Shown here one piece after another: positions 35,827 through 44,466 of a stretch of DNA of 64,000 bases. Every line of letters begins with the position of its first letter. Position 1 is the first letter of the stretch. The stretch spans positions 434,001 to 498,000 of the forward strand of contig NZ_RKLP01000002.1 of NCBI RefSeq assembly GCF_004011865.1. The letters run 5' to 3'. The notes under the pieces were generated by a model. It worked only from the letters and a program-made list of their open reading frames with translations, was not told the DNA's origin and did not search any database. This stretch comes from Prescottella agglutinans. GTDB lineage: Bacteria; Actinomycetota; Actinomycetes; Mycobacteriales; Mycobacteriaceae. The position numbers and the translations under genes were made by a program.

Positions 35827-37074
35827 TCAGGTGATGGTGAGGTCCGCGAGCGCGTCGGTGAGCGCGCGGAGGAACAGATCGACCTCCTCCGGCGTCAGGG
35901 TCGCGGGCGGGGTGAAACGCAGCACGTCGGCTGCGTTCAACGAGTGGTTTGCCAGGACGTCGCGATCGAGCAGGTTCAGGAACAGCTCCCCGACCAGGCC
36001 GCCCGAGGCCATCTCCAGGCCCAGCAGCAACCCCCGGCCGCGGACCTGGGACACACGGCCGCCGCCGTGCCGGGCCACCGCCGCCCGGATGCCGACCAGC
36101 AGGCGGTCTCCGAGCGCCGCGGCACGCGCCGGCAGGTCCTCGTCGCGAATCACGCCGATCGCGGCCCGCGCGGCGGCACACGCCGCCGGCGACCCCGCGA
36201 ACGTGGAGGTGTGCAGGTACGGGTCCCGGGCGAAGGGCGCGTAGGCCGCCGGGGTGGCGACCACCGCGGCGATCGGCATCACTCCCCCGGAAAGCCCCTT
36301 GCCCACCAGCAACAGGTCGGGCACCACGCCGTCGGTGTCCACACCCCACCAGTGGCCGACCCGACCGAGACCGGTCTGGACCTCGTCGACGATCAGCAGC
36401 GCGTCGTACCGGCGGCACAATTCGGCGGCGTCGCGCAGATAGCCCGGAGGCGGCACGTGCACACCGCCCTCGCCCTGCACCGGTTCGACGATGAAGCAGC
36501 CGTGGCCGCCGGTCGCCGCGAGCGCCACCTCCAACTCGGCCGGATCGCCGAAGCCCACCTCCATGATGTGCGGCAGCAGGGGCTGGAACGGCCGCTGCAG
36601 CACCGCATTCGCGGTGACGCTCAGCGCGCCGAGCGTCTTGCCGTGAAACCCCTTGCGGGTCGTGATCACGGCCGTCTTGCCATGCGCGCGGGCCAACTTC
36701 AACGCGCACTCGGTTGCTTCCGCGCCGGAGTTGACGAAGTGCACCAGATCCAGGTCACCCGGTGTCACCTCGGCGAGGGCCGCGGCGGCACCGGCGCTGA
36801 CCGGGTCCAGGAACACCCGGGAGGCCATCGGGTGCCGCCGAATCTGGGCGCACACCGCCTCCACGACAGCCGGGTGGCGGTGTCCGAGCAGATAGACGCC
36901 GTAGCCGCCGAAGTCCAGGAACCGCCGGCCGTCCGCGACCGTGATCCAGGCACCCGACGACTCGACCTCGGCCATGTCACCGATCAGCCGACCGAGCGCC
37001 GCCCGGCCGCCACCGAAGTGCCTCCGGTACCGGTCGGTCAGCACGTCGGACTCGAGCATCGCACCGGTGCTCAT
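35827..37074 (-). CDS. Class III PLP-dependent aminotransferase
   Basis: This 415-residue protein has GAWITVADGRRFLDFGGYGV, VHFVNSGAEATECALKLARA, the phosphate-binding FHGKTLGALSVTAN, the cofactor Asp in LLIVDEVQTGLGRVGHWW and the Schiff-base lysine in LLLVGKGLSGGVMPIAAVV. It resembles putrescine/diamine and acetylornithine-type enzymes. ATGA overlap links it to the SDR before it. With a reductase that could make an aldehyde, the natural reading is amination of that aldehyde to a primary amine, as in tambjamine- and prodiginine-type side-chain pathways; this is inference. Confidence 0.92.
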   Translation of the reverse strand: MSTGAMLESDVLTDRYRRHFGGGRAALGRLIGDMAEVESSGAWITVADGRRFLDFGGYGVYLLGHRHPAVVEAVCAQIRRHPMASRVFLDPVSAGAAAALAEVTPGDLDLVHFVNSGAEATECALKLARAHGKTAVITTRKGFHGKTLGALSVTANAVLQRPFQPLLPHIMEVGFGDPAELEVALAATGGHGCFIVEPVQGEGGVHVPPPGYLRDAAELCRRYDALLIVDEVQTGLGRVGHWWGVDTDGVVPDLLLVGKGLSGGVMPIAAVVATPAAYAPFARDPYLHTSTFAGSPAACAAARAAIGVIRDEDLPARAAALGDRLLVGIRAAVARHGGGRVSQVRGRGLLLGLEMASGGLVGELFLNLLDRDVLANHSLNAADVLRFTPPATLTPEEVDLFLRALTDALADLTIT

Positions 37075-38120
37075 CGGGCGGCGCTCTCCGCCATCGGCGG
37101 CTGCGCCGGCAACAGCTTCTTGACCTGGGCCCAGTAGATCAGTGAGCGCCGGAGAGCCTCGGTGAGCGCGTCCTTGGTGGCCCGGTCACCGAATCCCAGC
37201 CGGTCCAGATCACTGGGCATGACGTCGCCGGACTGGAAGACCCACGCGGACTCGAGGAAATCGACGAACATCTGCCTCTGGCCGTCCGGGATCAGGTCGT
37301 CCAACAGCGGCAACAACAGCCGATCGATGGACTCGAAGGGCATGAATCGTGGCCGCACCGCACCGATCCACGCGAGCCGGGACACGTGCTCGCACAACTC
37401 GGCGAGGTCGGTGAAGGTGAGCGCCTGGTCGCCAGCGGTCAGCCAGTACTCGCCCCCGGTCGCCCCCTCGCGGATCAGGTTGCCGACGGCCTCGACGACG
37501 ATGTCCAGGGGAACGGTGTCGACGCGGGAGCCGATGTCTCCCGCCATGACCGGCAGGGTGCCCCGGACCGCGCTCCCCAGGATGCGGTGCAGGCCCTGGA
37601 AGGCGGCCATGCGGCCGTCGCGGGAATCCCCGGTCACGACCGACGGCCGGAGGATGACGGCCGGCACGGAACCGGCACGGATCAACTCCTCCGCCTCCGT
37701 CTTCGATTCCAGGTAGGCGGCCAGTCCGGCGAAACGCTCGTCGGACGGCGCCTGGCGGATCACGAAGGCCGTGCTCAGGTAGTAGAGCGGGGCGTCGGCG
37801 TCGGCAGCCACGCGCAGCATGGACGCCGGGCCCTGGACGTTGACCGCCCGGAGCCGCGCCGGATCCACGTTCCACTTGGTGACCGCCGCTCCGTGCAGCA
37901 CGACATCGACCCGGTCCACCAGATCGGCGTAGTCCGCCGCCGGCAGGCCGAGCGTGGGATGTGTGAAGTCGCCGGCGAACTCGCCGACCCGTGGGTCGTC
38001 GATCGGGCGTCTGCCGCGCAGACAGACGATGTCGAAGTCGTCGGCCATCGCGTCGAGCACCGCCCGGCCGATGACTCCGGAGCCGCCGGTGAGCAGCATG
38101 GTTCGCTTGCTCCGGGTCAT
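37071..38120 (-). CDS. SDR, fatty acyl-CoA/thioester reductase-like
   Basis: This 349-residue extended SDR begins MTRSKRTMLLTGGSGVIGRAVL with the TGxxGxxG cofactor loop. It carries LHGAAVTKWNVDPARLRAVNVQG and PLYYLSTAFVI, features of the NAD-binding-4 (male-sterility/thioester reductase) group, with Tyr in AYLESKTEAEELI as the YxxxK catalytic pair (here Y-L-E-S-K). It may reduce an acyl thioester to aldehyde or alcohol. Its ATG overlaps the stop of the 24-residue peptide gene and its stop overlaps the aminotransferase start. Confidence 0.85.
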   Translation of the reverse strand: MTRSKRTMLLTGGSGVIGRAVLDAMADDFDIVCLRGRRPIDDPRVGEFAGDFTHPTLGLPAADYADLVDRVDVVLHGAAVTKWNVDPARLRAVNVQGPASMLRVAADADAPLYYLSTAFVIRQAPSDERFAGLAAYLESKTEAEELIRAGSVPAVILRPSVVTGDSRDGRMAAFQGLHRILGSAVRGTLPVMAGDIGSRVDTVPLDIVVEAVGNLIREGATGGEYWLTAGDQALTFTDLAELCEHVSRLAWIGAVRPRFMPFESIDRLLLPLLDDLIPDGQRQMFVDFLESAWVFQSGDVMPSDLDRLGFGDRATKDALTEALRRSLIYWAQVKKLLPAQPPMAESAAR

Positions 38121-38191
38121 CGGGGATCAGGGGCGAAGACCCCACCCTTCGGGCCGTGACGGGAAGCGTGATCGAACTGTTCGGTGTTCAT
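38117..38191 (-). CDS. 24-residue peptide heading the SDR-aminotransferase operon
   Basis: An ATG at 38191 opens a 24-codon frame, beginning MNTEQFDHASRH and ending GVFAPDPR, whose TGA overlaps the ATG of the SDR (ATGA). AAGGGG lies 7 bases upstream, and TTGCCG-N17-ATAAGT farther upstream could be its promoter. The product is hydrophilic with two His and a GPKGG turn; no signal peptide. It may be a peptide substrate (RiPP-like precursor) of the neighbouring enzymes or a leader controlling them by coupling. I do not recognise a family. Confidence 0.6.
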   Translation of the reverse strand: MNTEQFDHASRHGPKGGVFAPDPR

Positions 38192-38269
38192 GTCGGCACC
38201 CCTTCGATGCGTTTCGACCTCTTCGATACTTATGGTGGAATCACGATGCGCGGCAACGCATATCCGGCG

Positions 38270-39403
38270 CTACGCGATGGCCAGCGGGTTCCCGGCGAAG
38301 TAGCTCAGCAACGGGCCGGCCATCTTGGCTCGGGCCGGGGGATGGAAGCCCAGGCCGTTGACCGCGGCAGCGAGGTAGCCGATCCGGTCCGAGGTGATGA
38401 AGTTCAGCCCGCCGAGGAGCTCCACCGCGCGGGGCACCGCGGACGCGATCGCGTCCTGCACGGCGTACCGCACCAGGAGCGCGTCCACGAGCAGCTGCCG
38501 GCTGTCCAGCTCGTCGGTCATCCGGCGGGCGACGTTCTCCACCGACGCCATCGCCCCTTCCAACGTGACGACCAGCCGGAGCCGGTCGGATTCGCTGATC
38601 CAGTCCGAATCGAGCGCCGACTCCACCACGGCGCTGGCGGCTCCGACGTACGAGCCGGTGATGAGCAGTTCGAACCACAGGAAGGCGGCATTCTGGATGT
38701 CGTCGAGTTGTTCGCCCTCGCTCACCGACGTGGTTACGACGAGATCCGACGGAACCAGCACGTCGTCGATGGTGACCTGATCGCTTTCGGCACCGGCCAG
38801 CGCGAAGCTGGACCAGAACGAGCTGACCGAGACGCCGTCGTCCTTCGCGGGGATCAGCGCGACCGCGAGCTGTTCTCCCGGGCCGTCCGGCCGCGGGAGC
38901 ATGACGCTGGCGGTCAGCAGATCCATGGAGCGCGACAGGCTGCACGGCTTCTTGACCCCGCTCAGCCGGACGCCGTCGGGCGTGGGGGTGGCGGTCATGG
39001 TCGGCTTCAGGATCTGCCCGTCCGGACGCCCCTCCGCGAAGCCGGATGCGAGCAGCAGATTGTCGGCGGCGATGGCCTGCAGCAGCATCCAGTCCATCCC
39101 GGTGTTCGTGTCGCTCACCGCGACGAGGCTCGCCACCGAGAAGTGGTGCATCGTCGTGGCGACCGCCAGCGACGGTGACCGCGAGCCGATCGCGCGCTGC
39201 ACGCGGACGGCTTCGAGAGGGCTCGCCCCGATGCCGCCCAGGTCGGCGGGCACGAGGAGTCCCGGCCCACCTGCCTCGCGGAACACCGTGGTGCCGGGGC
39301 TGCCCGGGCGCTCGAGGTCGCCCGGCGCTATCGACGTCAGTGCCTCGTCCAGACCGGGCAGACTGCGTTGCAGCACGCCACGCTCAGTTTCGAGAAACCT
39401 CAT
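38270..39403 (-). CDS. Acyl-CoA dehydrogenase-like flavoprotein
   Basis: From ATG 39403 (MRFLETERGVLQRSLPGLDE; AAGGAG close upstream) this encodes 377 residues with the acyl-CoA dehydrogenase layout: N-terminal helical domain with GLLVPADLGGIGASPLEAV, the beta domain DGVRLSGVKKPCSLSRSMDL, then GAESDQVTIDDVLVPSDLVV and a helical C-terminus ending VELLGGLNFITSDRIGYL and PLLSYFAGNPLAIA. The typical catalytic Glu context is not obvious, so it may be an oxidase, hydroxylase-like or inactive member. It lies 78 bp upstream of the peptide gene on the same strand and may belong to the same pathway. Confidence 0.85.
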   Translation of the reverse strand: MRFLETERGVLQRSLPGLDEALTSIAPGDLERPGSPGTTVFREAGGPGLLVPADLGGIGASPLEAVRVQRAIGSRSPSLAVATTMHHFSVASLVAVSDTNTGMDWMLLQAIAADNLLLASGFAEGRPDGQILKPTMTATPTPDGVRLSGVKKPCSLSRSMDLLTASVMLPRPDGPGEQLAVALIPAKDDGVSVSSFWSSFALAGAESDQVTIDDVLVPSDLVVTTSVSEGEQLDDIQNAAFLWFELLITGSYVGAASAVVESALDSDWISESDRLRLVVTLEGAMASVENVARRMTDELDSRQLLVDALLVRYAVQDAIASAVPRAVELLGGLNFITSDRIGYLAAAVNGLGFHPPARAKMAGPLLSYFAGNPLAIA

Positions 39404-39606
39404 TTCTCCTTCACCTTCCGTCAGGTGTAGGGCTCGGAGCGAGGTGCTCACTCCAGGTCGGATGTCCAAATTTCCCGGTTTCCAACCTCGTCCGACGACG
39501 GCCCGCTGAACAGCACCCCGAGGGTGGGCGGCGACACCCGTGGGGGTGAGGAAACCCCACCCTGGGTGGCGCTCACCGGATCGATGCCGGTCAGCGCCCT
39601 CGTGGC

Positions 39607-40347
39607 TCAGCGACGGATCAGGTAGATGTCCATGATCCAGCCCTTGCGCTCGCGCAGTTCGGCCCGCACGCGCACGATCTCGTCCTCGACCTCGCGCAAC
39701 TTGCCGGAGATCAGGACCTCGTCGGGCAGGCCGAGGTACGCGCCCCACCAGATCTCGGCGTCCTCGCCGGGAACGTGGGTGAAGCTGCACTCGGCGTCGA
39801 GCATCACCACCGCCGTGTCGACTCCGTCGGGCAGACCCTCGCGCAGCCGCCGCCCGGTGGTGACGTGGACGGGCTCACCGATCCGGTTGAGCACGATCCG
39901 ATGCTGGGCCGCGAGGGACTGCACGCTCGTGACACCGGGGATCACCGAGTACTCGAAGCTCACGTTGCCGCGTGCGAGGACGCGTTCGACGATCCGCAGC
40001 GTGCTGTCGTAGAGCGACGGATCACCCCACACGAGGATCGCGCCGACGCCGTCCTCGGCCGCGAACCGCTCCTCGAACACCTGCGCGCGACGGTCGTGCC
40101 AGTCGTCGACGACGCCCTGGTAGTCGGATGGGGTCCGGTCGCGCGGCGGGTCGACGATGTCGACGATGCGGTACCCGCGGTCCATGTGCTCGGACAGGAT
40201 CGTGGTGCGCAGGTCCACCAGTTCCTGCTTCTCGTCGCCCTTGCCGATGACGAAGAACACGTCGGCCCGGTTCATGGCCTTCACGGCCTGGATCGTCACC
40301 TGGTCGGGGTCGCCGGCGCCGATGCCGATCACAAGCAGTTCACGCAT
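39607..40347 (-). CDS. cobF: Precorrin-6A synthase (deacetylating)
   Basis: This 246-residue SAM-dependent methyltransferase begins [20 protein letters not shown] and has [20 protein letters not shown] and [19 protein letters not shown], the tetrapyrrole-methylase core, with the C-terminal [10 protein letters not shown] of CobF. It methylates C1 of precorrin-5 and removes the acetyl group on the aerobic cobalamin route. Its usual partners (cobG-cobN) are not in the window, so it is split from the main cluster. It is divergent from thyA; TAGCCT lies 6 bases upstream of the ATG. Confidence 0.95.
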   Translation of the reverse strand: MRELLVIGIGAGDPDQVTIQAVKAMNRADVFFVIGKGDEKQELVDLRTTILSEHMDRGYRIVDIVDPPRDRTPSDYQGVVDDWHDRRAQVFEERFAAEDGVGAILVWGDPSLYDSTLRIVERVLARGNVSFEYSVIPGVTSVQSLAAQHRIVLNRIGEPVHVTTGRRLREGLPDGVDTAVVMLDAECSFTHVPGEDAEIWWGAYLGLPDEVLISGKLREVEDEIVRVRAELRERKGWIMDIYLIRR

Positions 40348-40353
40348 GGGCGC

Positions 40354-40359
40354 AGGCTA
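40354..40359 (-). promoter_or_regulatory. Leaderless -10 box, cobF
   Basis: TAGCCT on the minus strand ends 6 bases before the ATG at 40347. Confidence 0.5.
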
Positions 40360-40421
40360 TCGCCCGTGCGCCTTTCCGGTAGCACCCACCACCAGAAAGG
40401 CGCACGGGCGGCGCAGCCGCC

Positions 40422-40427
40422 TAGACT
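40422..40427 (+). promoter_or_regulatory. Leaderless -10 box, thyA
   Basis: TAGACT lies 7 bases before the GTG at 40435; no ribosome binding site is present. Confidence 0.6.
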
Positions 40428-40434
40428 CGGGTCC

Positions 40435-41711
<1,277 letters not shown>

Positions 41712-41759
41712 GCGCGCGGCCGCCGCGACCCCGCCGGCGTCCGGCACCCCTACGATCGC

Positions 41760-42161
41760 TTACCGCTCGCGATCGGGTCGTCGCCCGGTGCCGTCCTCCG
41801 GGTCGCGGTCCGGGTCGTAGTCCGGGTCGACCTCGTCCGCCCGCTCGAACTGTTCGTCGAGGTCTTTCCTGGCGGAAGCAGCCGCGTTGCTGCGCGCGTC
41901 GGCCCGCTGCTGCAGCCGTTCCGCCTCGGCACGCTTCGCATCCGCTTCCGCGGTGGCCCCGCGAGCTTTCGCAGCGGTCTCTTCCGCCAACGCTTCCCGC
42001 TCGCCGACCCGGAACGATTCCTCCCGGGCCGTGCCTCGAATCTTCTCGGCCTCAGCACGGCGTTGTCGGGTGCGCTGGCGCAGTATCACGGAGACGAGGG
42101 CGATCACGACCAGCACGATCACGATCGCGACGACGATCCAGATGATGGTCGTGGTGTCCAT
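41760..42161 (-). CDS. Small single-pass membrane protein with charged helical tail
   Basis: This 133-residue protein begins MDTTTIIWIVVAIVIVLVVI, one membrane helix at the N-terminus (about residues 6-28), followed by a long Ala/Glu/Arg-rich helix (ARGATAEADAKRAEAERLQQ) likely to form a coiled coil, and an acidic Asp/Pro tail (DPDYDPDRDPEDG). CAGGAG precedes the ATG. It is a common actinobacterial type of unknown function, perhaps a membrane-linked scaffold; the coiled coil would lie in the cytoplasm if the N-terminus is outside. Confidence 0.8.
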   Translation of the reverse strand: MDTTTIIWIVVAIVIVLVVIALVSVILRQRTRQRRAEAEKIRGTAREESFRVGEREALAEETAAKARGATAEADAKRAEAERLQQRADARSNAAASARKDLDEQFERADEVDPDYDPDRDPEDGTGRRPDRER

Positions 42162-42427
42162 CTTGGGCTCCTGGAGACCTTGATCCGTCGACACACGGGA
42201 GACACCCGCCGGTCTCCCACGACTCGTCCGAGGTGGGAGCACGAGCACTCGAGAGCGTCCTTGGTCGGGAGATTGCCCGACAGCGGGCGAGTTGAAACAC
42301 GGCACGCGGCGCTTCAGGCTCCTGGCCGGATTCTTATGCCCCGCATCTGTGGGCGGAGGAGTCTGTGGTGGGCCATACTTCAGAGGCAGTGTCCCGTTTC
42401 GTCCCCGACGCACCGGAGTGGCATGTG

Positions 42428-42754
42428 ATGGACAAGACCTCACTGACGGCCCTGGCCCGCCAGCAGCTGAAGTTGGCGGCTACGTCGTCGAGCGGTCGCA
42501 GCTCGCAGACCGTGTTCGGCGGCCACCAGCGTCACCTGCGCCAGACCGTGATCGCGCTCGGCGCCGGGAAGAGCCTGGCCGAGCACGACAGTCCCGGTGA
42601 GGCGACCATGTTGGTGCTCACCGGCAAGCTCGCACTGATCTGCGGCGAGGACTCTTGGAAGGGGTCCACCGGAGACATGCTGATCATTCCCGCGGCCCGG
42701 CACAGCGTCGAGGCGCTCGAGGACGTCGCCTTCCTCCTCACGGTCGCCAAGTAG
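42428..42754 (+). CDS. Cupin domain protein
   Basis: This 108-residue protein begins MDKTSLTALARQQLKLAATS and has a single beta-barrel cupin: RQTVIALGAGKSLAEHDSPG, MLVLTGKLALICGEDSW and GDMLIIPAARHSVEALEDVA. The metal-binding pattern is partial, one His in each motif (AEHDS, ARHSV). A small ligand or metal-dependent role is possible but cannot be named. GGAG lies 9 bases upstream. It converges on a TetR gene 3 bp away. Confidence 0.85.
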   Translation: MDKTSLTALARQQLKLAATSSSGRSSQTVFGGHQRHLRQTVIALGAGKSLAEHDSPGEATMLVLTGKLALICGEDSWKGSTGDMLIIPAARHSVEALEDVAFLLTVAK

Positions 42755-42757
42755 CGG

Positions 42758-43366
42758 TCACGCCGGCGCGGTCGCGGCCACGCCGCCGAGCGACAGCAGT
42801 CCGTCCACGAACTCGCGCAGCGCACCCTCGTCACCGGCGTCGACGTCACCGGCGGTGGTGATGAGCGACGCGACCAGGCGGAAGGCCCACTCGCTGATCG
42901 CCCGGGGGCTCGCCTCGGCGGGCCGGTCGCCGGCACGCATCCGTTCGAAGTGCGGCGCCAGGAACTCGGCGCCGCGCTCGACGAGCGGGGCCGAATGCAC
43001 CGTGAACCACGGCAGCACGGTGGCCGGATCGTCCCGGAGCCCCTTCTGCAGCACCGGGTGCCGACGCGCGTAGCCGACCGCGAACACGACGCAGTCGACG
43101 AATCCGCCGCGGACGTCGTCCCGACGGCACAGAATCGGATCGAGCACCGCGAAGAACCGCGTGATCTCGCGCTGGAGCAGCGCGTCGAAGATCTGGGACT
43201 GGTCGCCGACGTACTTGTAGAGCGTCGGCCGGGACAGCCCGGCGCGTTCGGCGATCAACGCGTGCAGCCGTGAGCCGTAGCCGACCTCGATCAGACAGGC
43301 CTCCGCGGCGTCGAGGATGCGTTCGCGAATCGCGGTGGGACTCAGGTCTTGTGCACGGGAACTCAC
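42758..43366 (-). CDS. TetR family transcriptional regulator
   Basis: This 202-residue regulator starts at GTG 43366 and has the helix-turn-helix RERILDAAEACLIEVGYGSRLHALIAERAGLSRPTLYKYVGDQSQI (about residues 14-60). The first part of the helix-turn-helix is followed by a helical C-terminal domain. It is divergent from the AurF-type oxygenase/monooxygenase operon, which it is expected to control. TACACT lies 7 bases upstream of the GTG. Confidence 0.92.
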   Translation of the reverse strand: MSSRAQDLSPTAIRERILDAAEACLIEVGYGSRLHALIAERAGLSRPTLYKYVGDQSQIFDALLQREITRFFAVLDPILCRRDDVRGGFVDCVVFAVGYARRHPVLQKGLRDDPATVLPWFTVHSAPLVERGAEFLAPHFERMRAGDRPAEASPRAISEWAFRLVASLITTAGDVDAGDEGALREFVDGLLSLGGVAATAPA

Positions 43367-43373
43367 CGCTCGG

Positions 43374-43379
43374 AGTGTA
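43374..43379 (-). promoter_or_regulatory. Leaderless -10 box, TetR gene
   Basis: TACACT on the minus strand ends 7 bases before the GTG at 43366. A palindrome ACCGGCCGGT follows about 18 bp farther upstream and could be an operator. Confidence 0.45.
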
Positions 43380-43569
43380 GTGCGAAAGTGACCTACCGGC
43401 CGGTTCTGTTCTCACCCGATTGATGTGCCTTCCGATCACAGACACCGTTGACGTCCGCCCCCGCACGCGCCTACGTTCGAAGTGACACCGGCAGCAGGCG
43501 TCGTGTCGACCACGGCGTCGTTCCCGCCCCGCCGGCCCGCCGCGCGGGGTCCGCCCAGGAGGGACGGTC

Positions 43570-44466
43570 ATGACGCAGATCGCGAAACCGCACGCCCGGG
43601 GGCAGGTCGCGGACCGATTGCTCAAGGGGTCGGTCAAACGCTCCTACGCCCCGGTGGTGGACATCGACTGGGACGCGCCGCTCGAGGACGGCAAGTACTT
43701 CCTGCCGCCGCACATCCTTTCGCTGTACGGGACGCCGATGTGGGACTCGATGAGCGAGGAGCAGCGAATCGAGTTGTCCCGCCAGGAGTCCGCGAACATC
43801 CTCGGCGTGGGCATCTGGTTCGAGAACATCCTGAACCAGGCGCTGCTGCGGTACCTGCTCCACAACGACCCGGGCTCGCTGCACACCCGGTACGCCCTCA
43901 CCGAGATGGGCGACGAGTGCCGGCACATGGCCATGTTCGGCCGCGCGATCGAACGCATGGGCGCCAAGCCGTTCCGGCTGCGCTGGTACCAGGCAACCGC
44001 AGTGAACCTGCTGCCCAAGGCTTTCCGCGGCACGATGCTGTGGGTGGCTGCGCTGATCGGCGAGGAGATCTTCGACGCCACTCAACGACGCGTCGTCGAC
44101 GACCCGCAGTTGCAGCCCCTGATCGCGCGGTTGATGCGCATCCACGTCACCGAGGAGGCGCGGCACATCCAGTTCGCGCGGGCCGGGGTGCGGCGACGGG
44201 TCGCCGAGACCCGCCGCATCGAGAGGATCTGGGTGGGTACCGTCCAGGGTCTCGGAGGCCTGCTGCTCGAGCGACTGTTCACGAACCCGGCCATGTACCG
44301 ACGGGCGGGACTCGACCCGCAGGAGGCCCGTCGGCAGGCCCTGGCGAACCCGTACTTCCGAGAGAACCAGCGCCGCGGATTCGCCGGTCTCGCAGAGTTT
44401 CTCGAGGACACCGGACTGATGCACCGCACGTCCCGGGCGATGTGGCGGCGGGCGGGGTTCCTGTGA
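43570..44466 (+). CDS. AurF-type diiron oxygenase
   Basis: This 298-residue protein begins MTQIAKPHARGQVADRLLKG and has the paired metal motifs of AurF-like ferritin-fold oxygenases: ELSRQESANILGVGIWFENIL, ALTEMGDECRHMAMFGRAI (ExxxxxH type) and VTEEARHIQFARAG (EExRH). AurF oxidises an aryl amine to a nitro group through hydroxylamine; the actinobacterial relatives are mostly uncharacterised and may act on other amines or lipids. It is the first gene of an operon with a flavin monooxygenase (GTGA overlap) and is divergent from a TetR. Confidence 0.9.
   Translation: MTQIAKPHARGQVADRLLKGSVKRSYAPVVDIDWDAPLEDGKYFLPPHILSLYGTPMWDSMSEEQRIELSRQESANILGVGIWFENILNQALLRYLLHNDPGSLHTRYALTEMGDECRHMAMFGRAIERMGAKPFRLRWYQATAVNLLPKAFRGTMLWVAALIGEEIFDATQRRVVDDPQLQPLIARLMRIHVTEEARHIQFARAGVRRRVAETRRIERIWVGTVQGLGGLLLERLFTNPAMYRRAGLDPQEARRQALANPYFRENQRRGFAGLAEFLEDTGLMHRTSRAMWRRAGFL

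Noticed and set aside
39475-39600. 42-codon minus-strand frame starting GTG after cobF, with a GGV-x-x-P similarity to the 24-residue peptide
   Set aside because: No ribosome binding site, lies in frame after the cobF stop, and the likeness rests on a G-rich DNA element rather than on peptide features.
43425-43445. TGTGC-N7-TCACA near the AurF operon as a CRP site
   Set aside because: The spacer is 7 rather than 6 and one half-site is imperfect.
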